Made by a program: the position numbers and the translations under genes
The notes under the pieces: generated by a model
Database searches by the model: none
Seen by the model: the letters and a program-made list of their open reading frames with translations, nothing else
Told to the model about the DNA's origin: nothing
DNA from: Heterotrichella gracilis
Lineage: Eukaryota; Sar; Xanthophyceae; Tribonematales; Xanthonemataceae
Reading direction: 5' to 3'
Assembly: GCA_032358255.1 (NCBI GenBank)
Contig: JAULBX010025942.1
Span: 1-54,239, forward strand
DNA length: 54,239 bases
Shown: piece after piece, positions 1 through 11,558 of the stretch
How the letters are laid out: every line of letters begins with the position of its first letter
How positions within the stretch are numbered: position 1 is the first letter of the stretch

Positions 1-133
1 GCGTGGCGCCGCATATGCAAGACCGACTGCTAATCTGGCTGTATTGCTGGAATGCATGTAACTAACTAACTAACTAATAGAATACAAAACCAGTGGATCA
101 AGTTGTGGCCTGTACACAGTATCAGATGGTCAC

Positions 134-1505
134 CTTGAATGCGGATGTGCCGGTTGAGGTTGGCTACTTCTGCTCGAGTGGGCAGCGTGTAGCGCTTGCC
201 ATTGCCAGGGTGCAGCCAGCTCTGCTCGCGCCCATAGTGTGAGTACGTCACCGGCTCATTCAGAACCACTGTCGTCCCTTGCACTGATCCAATCGCGCGC
301 TCCTCATTCTGATTCCAATCGTAGTCTGTGGATGTGATCAGCAGGCTGTCGCCTGGCTTCCACCCAACTGGTGTGGCATCCAGGTGGAGAACGCTGCCGC
401 CTGCCTCAATCGGGGAGGAAATGCGCAGCCAAGGTGTGACCGCTGCTCCGTACATTTGCCACACCCCGCCAGACAACACCGTCAGGCTGCGATCTGAACC
501 CTACAGAGGACAGGGAGCAGTCAGTTCCTTGACCCAAAACATCGGTATTCACCCAGCACAGATTGCACCTCCGAGGAATAAGCCGTAGGGCCCATGTAGA
601 TGTACGTGCCAACGGCTCTTGACCCCACCAATGGGCCACATGCTATGCATCTCATTCAACACAGCCTGCTAATTGCTTCACGACCAGGTGGTCTGCTAAG
701 GTTTGCTTGCGTGCCATGGCTCACTGGCGCCTGGTAATCAGTGTATATGCACCTCCACTAGATGGCATGGCGTGACCATGCCAACACCACTAGCCCCACC
801 ACTCCGATGCTGGCCACAACTTTTATGTAAATGCCTCTGGGCATAACATTCTTTGATCAATCATACCGTGAGTGTGATGACCAAGGACCCTGTGAAGGGC
901 TGCTGTTTGGTGCCGCACAGGAACTTCCCCGAGTTGACCAGGATGCGGGAGGTGGTGATGGCCAGCGGTGTGCTGGGTGTCGGGGCGCATTGCAGCACCC
1001 CCCCGTTGATGAGTATGGTCTCCACAGAGGAGGCGACATCCAGAGTGATGGTTGAACCTGCGCCACACACCACCTGGTTAGGGACGTGTGGGCGAGAACG
1101 TGCGCTCATGCGTGTGGGCATCCTGCTGTGCCTGCTGAAGCAGTGAAATTGGGTATGTGAATGGTTACTTGGCTGTATCAAGCCCTGGGAGAGCACCGTG
1201 AGCTTGCAGTTGGTCCAGGCAAAAGGTGCAGGCGGACACGCCAAAACACTACATCTCTTCCACCCTCCCCCCCCCACATACAGAGAAAGTACTGTACTTC
1301 AGCTGTTGGGCTGTGAGCATGAGCATGACGCTGCTGGAGCATAAAAGAGCTGAAGAGAGTGCAGCAGTGGTAAGCCCACCTGCTTGAATCCACACTTCAT
1401 CTCCCCCGCCAGGCATTTTGCCCCCCTTCCACATCCTGCCCGCTGACCATAGCCCGGCCCCAGGCTTGGTAACCAGCCGGGCCGCTGATGCACACTGCCA
1501 GACTG
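134..1505 (-). CDS. G8-domain protein (CEMIP/TMEM2/PKHDL1-like), 3' part cut by window edge
   Basis: Three exons are supported: 1380-1505, 867-1057 and 134-500. Phases agree (CAA GCA G|GT TCA, then ACG|GGT) and donor/acceptor sites are canonical. A donor follows 134, so the gene continues to the left of the window. The joined frame reads through a G8 domain, with the entry motif MPGGGDEVWIQAGSTITLDV and the core ILINGGVLQC and GTKQQPFTG. The next exon (LSGGVWQMYGAAVTPW ... WKPGDSLLITSTDYDW ... EVANLNRHIRIQG) matches the segment after G8 in CEMIP, TMEM2 and fibrocystin-L. In animals these are large extracellular or membrane proteins, some acting on hyaluronan; the algal substrate is unknown. 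The 5' end is not found. A possible upstream exon ends at a donor at 1584 and is phase-compatible. No signal peptide could be assigned. Confidence 0.8.
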
Positions 1506-1589
1506 CTGTTTGCAGTAGAACCAGGAGTGACAGGCGGTGCATGTATTGCTGCCATAGTTGCCACTGTCCTGGCCGCCTCTCACCTCCCA

Positions 1590-3055
1590 TAGGATGGGCG
1601 GCGCGAAAGGGTGTGCTGCGCCCCTGGTGCAGGGTGCTTCACTTGTTGAGAGGCTCCACAACACCCATATGCAATGTGGTAGCTGTGGTTGTGTTGCTGC
1701 AGCGGTGGCACATGGACTGATGTGGGTGTCCCACCAACTGTGGTGGTGTGTTGGGGGAGGCACGGGGAGGCTGCCCTGTTTATGGTTTGTTTATTATCAA
1801 AGCGCTGCGCTGCATCTGGTGCCGCATGTGCGCCTGCCGGCTGTGCTGGACTGCATGACTGGCGAGCAATGATAAAGTGGAAGCTTCAGCGGTAGCTGTG
1901 TAGACGTGGGCGCCGTTGAGACTGTTGAAGTAGGAAGGTGTCTGAGGAATACTGGTCCCCTCTGCATAGCACCTGTTCAAGGAGCCTTTTTTCTGTCACC
2001 AGAGCAGCGTATACAGCCGGTGTATGCACGATCTCAGCTCAAGGCAAAAAACTGGACTGCATGCATGCATGCAAGATGACTCACCTCGCCCACCAACTCT
2101 CGGACCACCTCAGAAGCAAGGCAGTGGCGTATTGATGAAGCCTGCTGGTGTTAGTCGCGTAGCACACCTACATCCTTTCGCACGTTGCTTGGGTTCACCC
2201 AATGGCATGCACCTTTTTGACATGCACCTTTTGGTTGCGTGCATGCACATAATGTGCGATTGCACTGGCGCCAATATTTGCAGCGTGCAGTATGCCAACT
2301 TGCAGCAGGCGCGAGGATATTGCCTGTGTCAAGTTACTGTCTGAGACTGGTGTTCTGCCGCTTGTCGTATGGGTCAAGTAACAAGGGGACCAGCTGACCC
2401 TCGAGACGACCTCAGCTGAGGCCAACGGTTGGGTGGCAACCCTAGTCAAGCTCTTGGTCGCTGACGGCCTGATATGTGTTTTCTTCAACACAAAAATCTT
2501 TGCTTTTATGTGCGGGCCTTTCAAGAGCAATGTGTTCTGCTTGTGGCAACAGTAGTGCTGTGGAACCTTTTTGGTGGGTACCCCTGGCATCCGATGATTG
2601 CACCGCCAATACTTCTACAGTGCAATGTCCTTTGATGTGGAGAAAGTCCTGCCCTGCGCTGCCAGCGGTTGCAAGGCGCTCAGCTAGTGCACTCCAATGC
2701 TAGTCACTGCTAGCCTCTAATGGGACTGCACTGCTGCAGTCTGTGACCAGACGTAGGTTATCTATCATCCACGCCACAGCTTGCGGCACAGCGCAATCCT
2801 TACAGTACTACAAAACAACAGTTAATTTGGCTCACAACTGGAAAAATCCAAGTGCTGCTGCAGCGTTGCTGGTGGCAAATCATGAAATGCAGTGCAATGC
2901 AATGCAATACACTAGTAGGTGAAGCTATGGAGCCCCAGCCTGGATACTAGGCCTACGCCGTAGTCCATTATGGTAACTGCAAGATAATGAAAGGTTTGTC
3001 AATTGCCTGGTTCACCACAGTCACCCCCACTGATGGCGTCACAATCACCCCTCTG
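1590..3055. other. intergenic or unresolved 5' region of the G8 gene
   Basis: Only short overlapping ORFs without family resemblance occur here. The 5' exons of the minus-strand G8 gene and the 3' UTR of the FKBP gene should lie in this stretch, but I cannot place them. A (TGCA)4 tract lies at 2058-2073. TTACA (TGTAA on the minus strand) near 2797 could be the FKBP polyadenylation signal. Confidence 0.4.
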
Positions 3056-6000
3056 TTAAGCCGGTGCTGCCCCTTCTGAATCTGCTTGCTTCACACCATT
3101 GCTGTCGCCAATGTGTAAATCCTGAATCTTGGCCTTTGCACCGCTGCTCTTTTTGGCGAACATGTTACTGTACATCTTGGCCTGTAATACGCAAACAAAA
3201 CTGTTACTATGGACCCAAATGCATATACATGCCGTGCCCACCACAAGGGGTACAACACCAGCCCCGTGGCGTCCCCCCGTTGGTAACCTGAACCGTTCCT
3301 GAAGCCTGAGTCCAGGTGCACGTGTGTGAAACCCTTACCTCCTTCCTGTCGTACTCCGCTGCCTGCTGCTTGATACGCTTGCGCAGCACCAGGCAGTCCC
3401 GGTTGGCTGGCTCCACCTCCAGCGCCCGCTTTGCATCCCGCTCAGCCTCGATGAAGTCCTGTGTGGCCAGGTAGGCCTGCCCCCGCCGGTACAGTGCCTT
3501 CACGTTGCTGCTGTCGTGCTCAAGCACCTTGGAGCAGCAGGCGATGGCATCCCGCCAGGAGGAGGTCTTCAGGTGGCCTACGGCAAGGGTACAACGATAA
3601 ATATAGGATAGTAAAATAGTATATCAATGGGTAGGTAGGAAAATAAACTGTACAATATCAGATAATCACCTGGCACATTATTAAACACAGGAAGAAAGAA
3701 AAGGACCAGCATTCTACCCAACATGGTAGAATTGTCCACAAGCAAGCCCTTTGCACAGGCCAACCCTCGCACCTTTAGTACCCCCACTGTGCCTACAATT
3801 GCACTCGCTCCCATCCTTTACTCCCCATTCCCCTTACCTGCCGCCAGGTTCAGCTGTGCCCCTCGCTTGACCTCCCGCGCCCTGGCCTTCTCAACAGCGC
3901 TCCATGATTCGTCCTTGTCCACCAGATCCACACAGCGCGTCCACTTGCCCATTGCCCGCTCCAGAACCCCCTCCTTGAACCACCTGTTGCCTGCATCCTT
4001 GAGCTCGGCAGCAGCTGCGATCTTCTCATCTGTACTCATCTCCCAACTGTCCTTGGGCTGCAGCAAACGGTGAGAGTGAGTTGATTTGAGGTGTGTGCAA
4101 GTGGCTGGGCACCAGTGTACCACACACGTGGACGAGACAGTGCGCGTGAAGCTAGGCATCAGTGGTACCCAACTTGTAGCTTACAACAGTCATGCCAGCC
4201 AACGGAAGGACACCTACGTTCTCAAATTTGACCAGCTCCAAAGTGTACCGCAACTTGGAGTTTGGCGGCACGATGGCCAGTGGCTGCACTGACTCAACAT
4301 CGCCAAACCCATAGGCTGGGTCATCGACGTACACCTCCGCTTTCTCCCCCTCCTTCATTTTCATGATAGCCATCTCCAGGACATCGGGCACCTGACCTGT
4401 GTGACAGGTGGGCAGCATCCATCAGCAAAGGAACGCCACCACACATGGTCCAAGCATAGCTAAACTTGCTGCCTTGTCTGGTGTCTGCCATAGTTCAAGG
4501 TTGATGTGGTTATCATCATGTGGCATTGCAGCTTTAATGACGGGCAGGCCCATGTTTTGGGGGGCAATCATTGTGTGCAGACAGGTGCACATGCAATATG
4601 CAACAATGATTGAATACAATACTGATGGACCAGCACTTAAACTCCCCATAATACAATCGTTTAGGAAGGAGCATGCCCAAACCAAGTTCGGCCATGGTTT
4701 GCGTACCCTCATCGGTCACAAACACCAGCTCCTCGCCTTCCCCTCGCCTGTCGAAAACAGTGCCATCCTCCAGCCTCCCCTCGTACCGCACTGTGCAGCT
4801 TGCCCCTTCGTTTGGCTTCTTCCACCCATCAACATCATTCAGTGCCTTCTTCCACACGGCACCGTCAGGGCTCACCTGCACAACAGCAAGGGTAAGGGCA
4901 CTGTGCAGCGACTGCCAAGACAATACAAAGTCTATTATCAATCCACATGTAGGCCCGCAGCGCATTGTCACAAGTGAGTACGTTGCATTAATGCACATGC
5001 ATGCTTGTGACACTCTGAATGGTAGATTGGGCTCCATTCCTCGAATAAAATAATAGCAACATGGGTTTGCTTCTTTGGCCATCCTTGCACACAGCATCTC
5101 ACCTGATGAGCCTCACCAACCCCAATCGATACCGGTACACGAGATAGTACATAGCATCCATATTTACCAATGCAAAAAAACATGCATGCACCACCTACCA
5201 ATGACACTACTCCCTGCCATGCGTTTGGCTTAGAATCCCATAAAACATTCTCAATGCATAGCGCATGGGGCACGGAGCAGTACTGAATTTTGTGCGGCAC
5301 TTACATCTTCCACTTTCTTCCATGAAACGAGCTCCAGGAAAATCTCCAGGCTGGCGCCAGGTGGCACATCAGGTTCATGGCCAGCATCACCGTAGCCATC
5401 TGCAGGATGGGGGTGGGTCAGCCAGCGTACTCACCATGAACTAGGACTTGAAAACATCAGGTTTGAGGTGGCTGGACGTGTTTGTGCATGCACAGGAGTC
5501 CAAAGCATGGAGGTCACAGGAGAACACACAACAGGTCAAGCCTCAAGGATGACCCCTGCCCAGCCCCTAAGCATGCCACAGCAACATAGCAGTTACGTGG
5601 TCACCTGCTATGTCCAACAACTTGTCGAAGTTCAAATCACACAATGTATGCCCATGGATGATATGACACATAAATTTGATCAGATGCAATTAGTTGGATG
5701 TGATGTGAAGAATGATGACGAGGGCTGCGCATAATAATGCTGCACCAATGCAGGGTGAGCCAACTCACATTCTGGCTTCACCAGGAGCTGCACCTGCTCC
5801 CCCTTCTTCATGCTTGCAACAGCCTCCTTAATTGCTGGCACCAGATGACCATCATCAAGTGTGAACTCGATGCCATCCTCCCCTGTCTCAGCAAACGCCT
5901 TCTCCGCTCCTTGCACCTTGGCAGAGTACGTCACTGCAACAGGGAGGGAGCTTTCAAAACCGCAGCAGTATTATAGCACAGGTTCTCTCCCCAAGTGAGT

Positions 6001-7905
6001 TGTGCCAAGTCCCAGCCTATGTTCACTTTCTGCTCATCCCCATCATTACAAGTGTTCACATGCAGTCCCAAGAGGTCCCAGTCCCCCGACAGTGGGCAGT
6101 TTGCGCTATGGCATCTTGCAAGCACAACTCCACAGTTGCGCTCATATGCAGAAATCACAGCCTTACCAAGCACTTCATCTTTGTTGTTGGCCTTAGCCCA
6201 ACCGCTCCCTTCTTTCAAGATTGTTTTCAGCACCCCTCCGGAGCCGTCCTTGGTGATATCCTTCACGCTCTTCCAGCTGTGGAGCTCAACCTCAAACTCC
6301 AGGGTGGCATCTGGAGGAATGGTGGGGGGGCTACCGGCTGCGCCATATGCATATTCCGGCTTGCAGGTCAGGAGGGCTTTCTCCCCCTTCTTCATCACCT
6401 TCACTCCCTCATCCCAGGCCTTGATCACCTGGCCTGCACCCAGCCAAAATGGTGTGGGATCACTGCAGATCTAAGATGCTTGATCGCTGCTGGTGAGTAC
6501 GCGCCTTGCCGAGAGACACACTGGCGCACATGGCAATCAAGCTGAAAATAAACCGCACAGAACAGGTCATCACAGGGCAGCTTGCACCATCACCTACCAA
6601 CGCCTAGCTTGAAGCTGAAGGGCTCCCCGCGGTCCACTGAGGAGTCAAACTTGGTGCCGTCCGTCAGCCTCCCAGTGTAGTGCACTGCACGTCACAAGAC
6701 GAGTGGGGTCATGTGAGTACATTGAGGTAGATTATACCAGTCTTGCTAGCACTTATGGTGCGCGACGAACACGCCAAATTACCACATGGCATCTGGTCAG
6801 CCCAACTACAAGAAAATGCCTAGAATTTCAGAGATGTATGATTAACATTAACTACATTGTACGAAGATAAACTGCTTCTGGACATCTCGCACTTTGCAAG
6901 GCAACGCCACAGCGGCATTTAATGATCAATGTGCTCATCCCGAATAGCAAACATTGCCTCCTAAGCTGCTACGAGTATCTGGGTTTGTGCATAGTGTACA
7001 GAGGTGCAAATGCGCATGCGACCTGGTGCTCAATCCTCCTCTGGACACACACCTGACACATCATCTCCTTTGCTGGGTGTTTCCCAGCCATTGCCTACTG
7101 CCAGGATCTTCTTCACCACGCCGCCATCGGGCTGCAGCCACAGCAGGCCAGATGTAAGGGGCTTGGACATGAGGCGCAAGCTGGGAGCCAAGTGACAGAT
7201 GCACCGACAGGGTGTGGAGCAGGCGGGCAGCTAGAGACACGTGCCATGCGGGCACAACATGCAGTAGTCGCCCTAGCTTTGAGCAAGATGCAATGCCAAA
7301 TGGGGGACCAATGCACGTGTGACATCGTTGACACGCCACAGGAATGGCTGCCGGGTCTTCACATGAGATTGGGTAGGTGTGCAGTGGTACACTGATCAAC
7401 TGGGGAATCATGTCGGACAAAAGCATTGAAACTTTTTTTATTGCACATGACGGGCGGGTGGCATTGAGGTTGACATGGTGCTCTGGAAAGGTGGCTTACC
7501 GTCACGTTGGTCTCCTTGCCCACCTTATCCATCCACTCCTCATCATCCAAATCCATGGGGGGCACTGCAAAGGCCACCACACACACATGATGCCAATGGA
7601 CAATTGTGAACAACCCACAGTGGGTTTGAGGCTTGGTGTGGGGCAACCAGCAAGATGATTATTGGGGATATACCTGACAACGACCCCAGTATACACACAC
7701 TTGGTGCAACCCAACGACAAATCACCTCTCCGACAGGCCTATTTGTAACACTATGAAATACCAGTGACATGAGCATGCCTGTTCTGGAGTGCAACGATCT
7801 CACAAACACGCCAAGGCCTGGTCAACACTGCACACTGTATGTACCTGGTGGTTGCCTGTTCCTGGCTGCCTCAAGGTCAAAACTCGGGTCAATAAATTCC
7901 GCCAT
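3056..7905 (-). CDS. FKBP62: FKBP-type peptidyl-prolyl isomerase with three FKBP domains and TPR (FKBP62/65, ROF type)
   Basis: Twelve exons in transcript order: 7905-7845, 7564-7500, 7131-7053, 6684-6598, 6433-6167, 5933-5769, 5399-5305, 4875-4707, 4396-4218, 4057-3838, 3577-3339, 3181-3056. The sum is 1752 nt, or 583 residues (Arabidopsis ROF1 is about 550). The protein starts [20 protein letters not shown] domain 1 (about 55-150) keeps the PPIase pocket (HYTG, KFDSS, QVIKAW, YAYG, TIPP, LEFEV). Domain 2 (about 170-268) lacks the FD pair and the Trp and is probably inactive. Domain 3 (about 285-388) is intermediate. A three-repeat TPR (about 400-545) carries the Hsp90 carboxylate-clamp residues ([24 protein letters not shown]). 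By family it is a cytosolic/nuclear Hsp90 co-chaperone in heat-stress responses. The ATG at 7905 is the first in frame. Confidence 0.95.
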
Positions 7906-9337
7906 CGCAACACGTCTTCAATGTTGAGCACTGTTTCATGATACAGAATAGGGTAAGTCACAAGACCACACAAAATGCAAGTAAGAGATAGTTAGCACCG
8001 TTTAGTTAAATGCATAAGCTCTTTGTGGGATGTCTATTGCCTTATCCAAAAAAGCCTGGCCAAGGGAATGGCAGTGATCTATTTGAGCAATTGAATGGCA
8101 TGATCTTTAATCAGTGGCTTACTGCTGCTGCATGATGACGGGCTTAGTGGCACGCCTGGCATGTGCTGGGATGCAGGGTGGATAAAGAAATAATGTAGTC
8201 TAACTGTTGGGACGCAATCAGACGGCAGCACAACAACAAGCTTGCAGCAACATGGTGTGCCAGGTACGTTGACAGAGCTCAACTTGCTGGTGTGTGTTTG
8301 CTGGGCAAGTCACCTTCACGCACAGCTAGGCATGATGTCTATGGGCACGGTCCCACTAGGCAGGTTTGCTGAGCAAATACGACAGCCAAAGAGCCTATAC
8401 GTGTTCGAACAACTTTCACTACACTGGGTTAGCGAGTGAAAGGTCTCACATTCGTTGTGTGAGTGCGCTGCACATAGCAATAGAAGGTTCGAGAAGTTCC
8501 CAGTAATGGACGTGCTGAACGGCCACCTAGTTGTTGTAGTTGCACAAATAGAGGTTGCTTGCTTCGCTACGGTCTAACGTCCTTGAATTGCTAATGATGC
8601 AATATTTGAAGGTAGTTGTGTGACAGAACGCCGCTCACTAGTGTCACCAAGAGTGATCGTTCACGGTGCCACACAGTCGCGAGTGCTGCAACTTCTTATC
8701 CACTGGAACAAAACGAGTCATGCATTCACCTCGTCTGAAGCCTCTGCGCTGGTCTTTCCAGCTTGTTGGTAGCTGGGTGTCACCTTGAAACCTCTGATGG
8801 TTTGGTGTGATGGTGGCTGATACCCGCTGGCGCGATACAAACTGGGACTGCCACACAACTTGTTAAAGAACTTCCAGGTTACCCTGAGTACGTGTCATTC
8901 AGCACAACTGGAGGCCACCAAACTGATATGGGACATCTTGTTTGCCTCGCTCTTGAGCAAATGCAGTGCCCAGGAGGAAACTTTCTGGAATATTTTGAAA
9001 CCCTACAGTAGGGTAAAAGCCAGGCTCAGTTCTCGGAGGATTGGGTGGCGGCACAGATGGCTCTTGCAGTGTGTCTACAAAGCCGCGGCCGTTCCGGCTG
9101 ACTACAACAGTCCAGCTGGGTTTGCGTATCTGTACAAGGCAGCGGACTACCTCACTAGAGGCCGTGCAGTGCCGAACTAGCCTTTAGATATGCATGCATG
9201 CATGCATGCATGCAAGCACCTGCAATCCTGTGAAATTGTGTCTGCCCAGGTCAATCAGAGGCAACTGGGCCATCAGTCACGCACATATTAACTTTTGAAA
9301 CATTCAAATCGCAGTATTGTCGGTAAATCTGGCCCAG
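7906..9337. other. divergent intergenic region, FKBP62 / BCCIP
   Basis: This 1.4 kb gap separates two divergently transcribed genes and should hold both promoters. Short ORFs (for example 8860-9180) have no recognisable family or splice context. The only notable element is a (TGCA)6 tract 124 bp upstream of the BCCIP ATG. Confidence 0.5.
9191..9214. repeat. (TGCA)6 tetranucleotide tract upstream of BCCIP
   Basis: This is a perfect 24-bp run of TGCA, equivalent to overlapping CATGCATG (RY/Sph-type) motifs. It is self-complementary and is the longest of many such tracts in the window. Confidence 0.95.
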
Positions 9338-11558
9338 ATGTCCCAATCCACTGACAGCGGCGACAGCGGAGAATCGCAGGAAGGGAGCGAGGATGCTCGT
9401 GGCACCAGCGAAACCTCACTGTCATCGTTTGACGACTCTGAGCCTGAGGCTTCAGGCAGCGACGCTGACGGAGACAGCTCCGCATCCGACGTGGACGTCG
9501 ATTTTGAGTTTTTTGACCCCAAGGAGGGTGACTTCCACAGTCTCAAAGCCCTCCTGCACAACTACCTAGACGGAGAAACGTACAACTGCTCAGAGCTCGT
9601 TGAAACTGTCATCAACCAGGTAGGCTATCTTCTATCGGGTTTGCAAGGATTGCAAAGAGGGCTGCCATGAGGGTTGCGTGTTGCATGTATTGGGGGATGA
9701 ACTAGGAAGCATATACACAGGCACCTTTGCACCATTACATTGGCAACTGTAACCGGCTCCTGTTACTCTGAAGCATTTATCAGCATGACCATGTGAAGCA
9801 GCGCCGTCAGCAGCTGGCTGACACTGTACTTGACCTACAGGGCGCGGTGGGTACGGTTGTTAAAACTGGAGAGGATGAAGACCCCATAGGCATGATAACT
9901 GTCCTCAACCTGCAGCAACACACGGGCAAGCAGTGCATACAGGAGGTCAAGAATTTCCTGTTGCAAAATTGCCCCACTGAAGCCCTGAAGACCAAGCTTG
10001 AAAAGGTGCGACCCGCTTCACCCGCTTCGCAAGGTGCATGGACGAGCTGTGCACTTCAGAAACGTTGGAGCAAATGATGATTAATACTATGAATTGCCAC
10101 TGATTTTCACGCGGCAAAGGGGACAACATGGAACCACCATCACCTGGGCGGCTGGCATGTATACAGGCAATTGTTAAGCATATTCTCGTGTTACAATGCG
10201 CACCTTTTTTTTCACGTGACCGTGCATATAGCTGAATCTGATTAATCAACGCATGGTGCTGTTGGCAGGCATGGGACAGTGCCGGCACAGGCCTGCTGCT
10301 GTCAGAGCGGGTAATCAATTGCCCTCCGGAGCTTGCACCCCCACTGCAGTCCTTTCTGTTTAATGAGATACAGGCTGCAGGCGCAAATCCAGAGACAAAG
10401 GTACTGGTTTGCTTACAAAAGTCAAGTTGCACACTGCATCTCCTGCGCATGCAATCGCTGGTGCACAAAATTGCGGGGGGTAGCACTCACGGGCAAATGG
10501 AATGGCCAGCATTTGGTGCTTGTTGAGTAGTCGTTGAGCAGAGGAACAACTTTGGCATGCATGAGGCAGAAGGTACCATGGCCAGGGGCATGCCAAGTGA
10601 GTGGTTGGGCATCTGAATCCTCAGCATATTAACGTCCCCAACGCGCCATCATGGAATGCCAACCAATCCGTGACATTGCATCGATATGGTGCAGGATTAC
10701 AATTTCAAGAGGTACCTCATTGTTGCACGCGCATTTGTGGACAGCAACCCCAAGGAAGAACCCGAGCAGGATGGTGAGGGGAAAGAGAAGGATGGGGAGG
10801 AAACAGAGATTCAAAATCCCAAGAAAAAGCGCAAGAAGGCCTCAGCCAAGGTGGGTAATGGCGAAAGCAGGAGAGAGGGTCGCATGGGTGCTGGGGCGGC
10901 CCAAGTCTAAGGGATGCAAGTTTAGGTTGTAAAGCGAAAGGTTGGTGGCTTGGTTATTAATTGGTGTATTGAGCATGCAATTGCACCAGCACGTGCATGT
11001 GAATGGCAATCTGAGTCAGGCTGGTGATCTGTGCACATGCTGTTCTTTAATGCTGTCCAAGCTGCAACGCTTCATCCACTGTGTGTTTGGCCCTACAGGG
11101 CCCCGCTCGACCACCTGAGCTGGTGTATCCCCAGCCAGAGTGCCACTTCTACCATTTGCACTGCCTCTGGTCCTTCCATTTCCCTGTGGCTAATCGCGGC
11201 GAGAACGACGGACTGACGCCTGTGCGCGTGGCCATGCTGGTGGATGGCAGGGGAGTGGAAAGGGCACGGTATGTCATACGTCCTATGCCATATTGTAGGC
11301 AGCAGCTGAAGCATTCCAATGTGACAAGTGGTTGTTGGTGCTGGTTGTTGACATTTAATTGTTGACGACATTAGGTTTGTGCAGCTGACGGTGGCCTCTC
11401 CGCAAGATGATGCAAAATGACATTTCTGTGTGCTCTTGGTGACAGCAGTTCACAAAGTGTATGTGCTGGGTGGTAATGGACTTGCTGTGCACTGCAGACA
11501 AGAGCTGGATGCGGCAATCGGCAACCAGGCCAACGAAGAGGAGGGAGATGTGGCCTAG
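9338..11558 (+). CDS. BCCIP: BCCIP / BCP1 family protein
   Basis: Six exons: 9338-9619, 9841-10005, 10269-10400, 10695-10850, 11099-11268, 11498-11558. They total 966 nt, or 321 residues (human BCCIP is about 320). The first 57 residues are Ser/Asp/Glu-rich, as in the family. The core then follows: DFEFFDPKEGDFHSLKALL, MITVLNLQQHTGK, LLLSERVINCPPELAPPLQS, DYNFKRYLIVARAFVD, ECHFYHLHCLWSF and TPVRVAMLVDG, aligning in order with human BCCIP. A charged insert carries a PKKKRKK patch (about 235-241), a plausible nuclear localisation signal. Yeast Bcp1 is a nuclear chaperone/export factor for ribosomal protein uL14, and human BCCIP acts in BRCA2/p21 pathways and ribosome biogenesis. A TGTAA at 11754-11758 could be the polyadenylation signal. 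Confidence 0.93.

Noticed and set aside
8860..9180. 106-residue plus-strand ORF upstream of BCCIP
   Set aside because: Starts at a non-ATG codon, ends before the BCCIP promoter region, and shows no recognisable domain.
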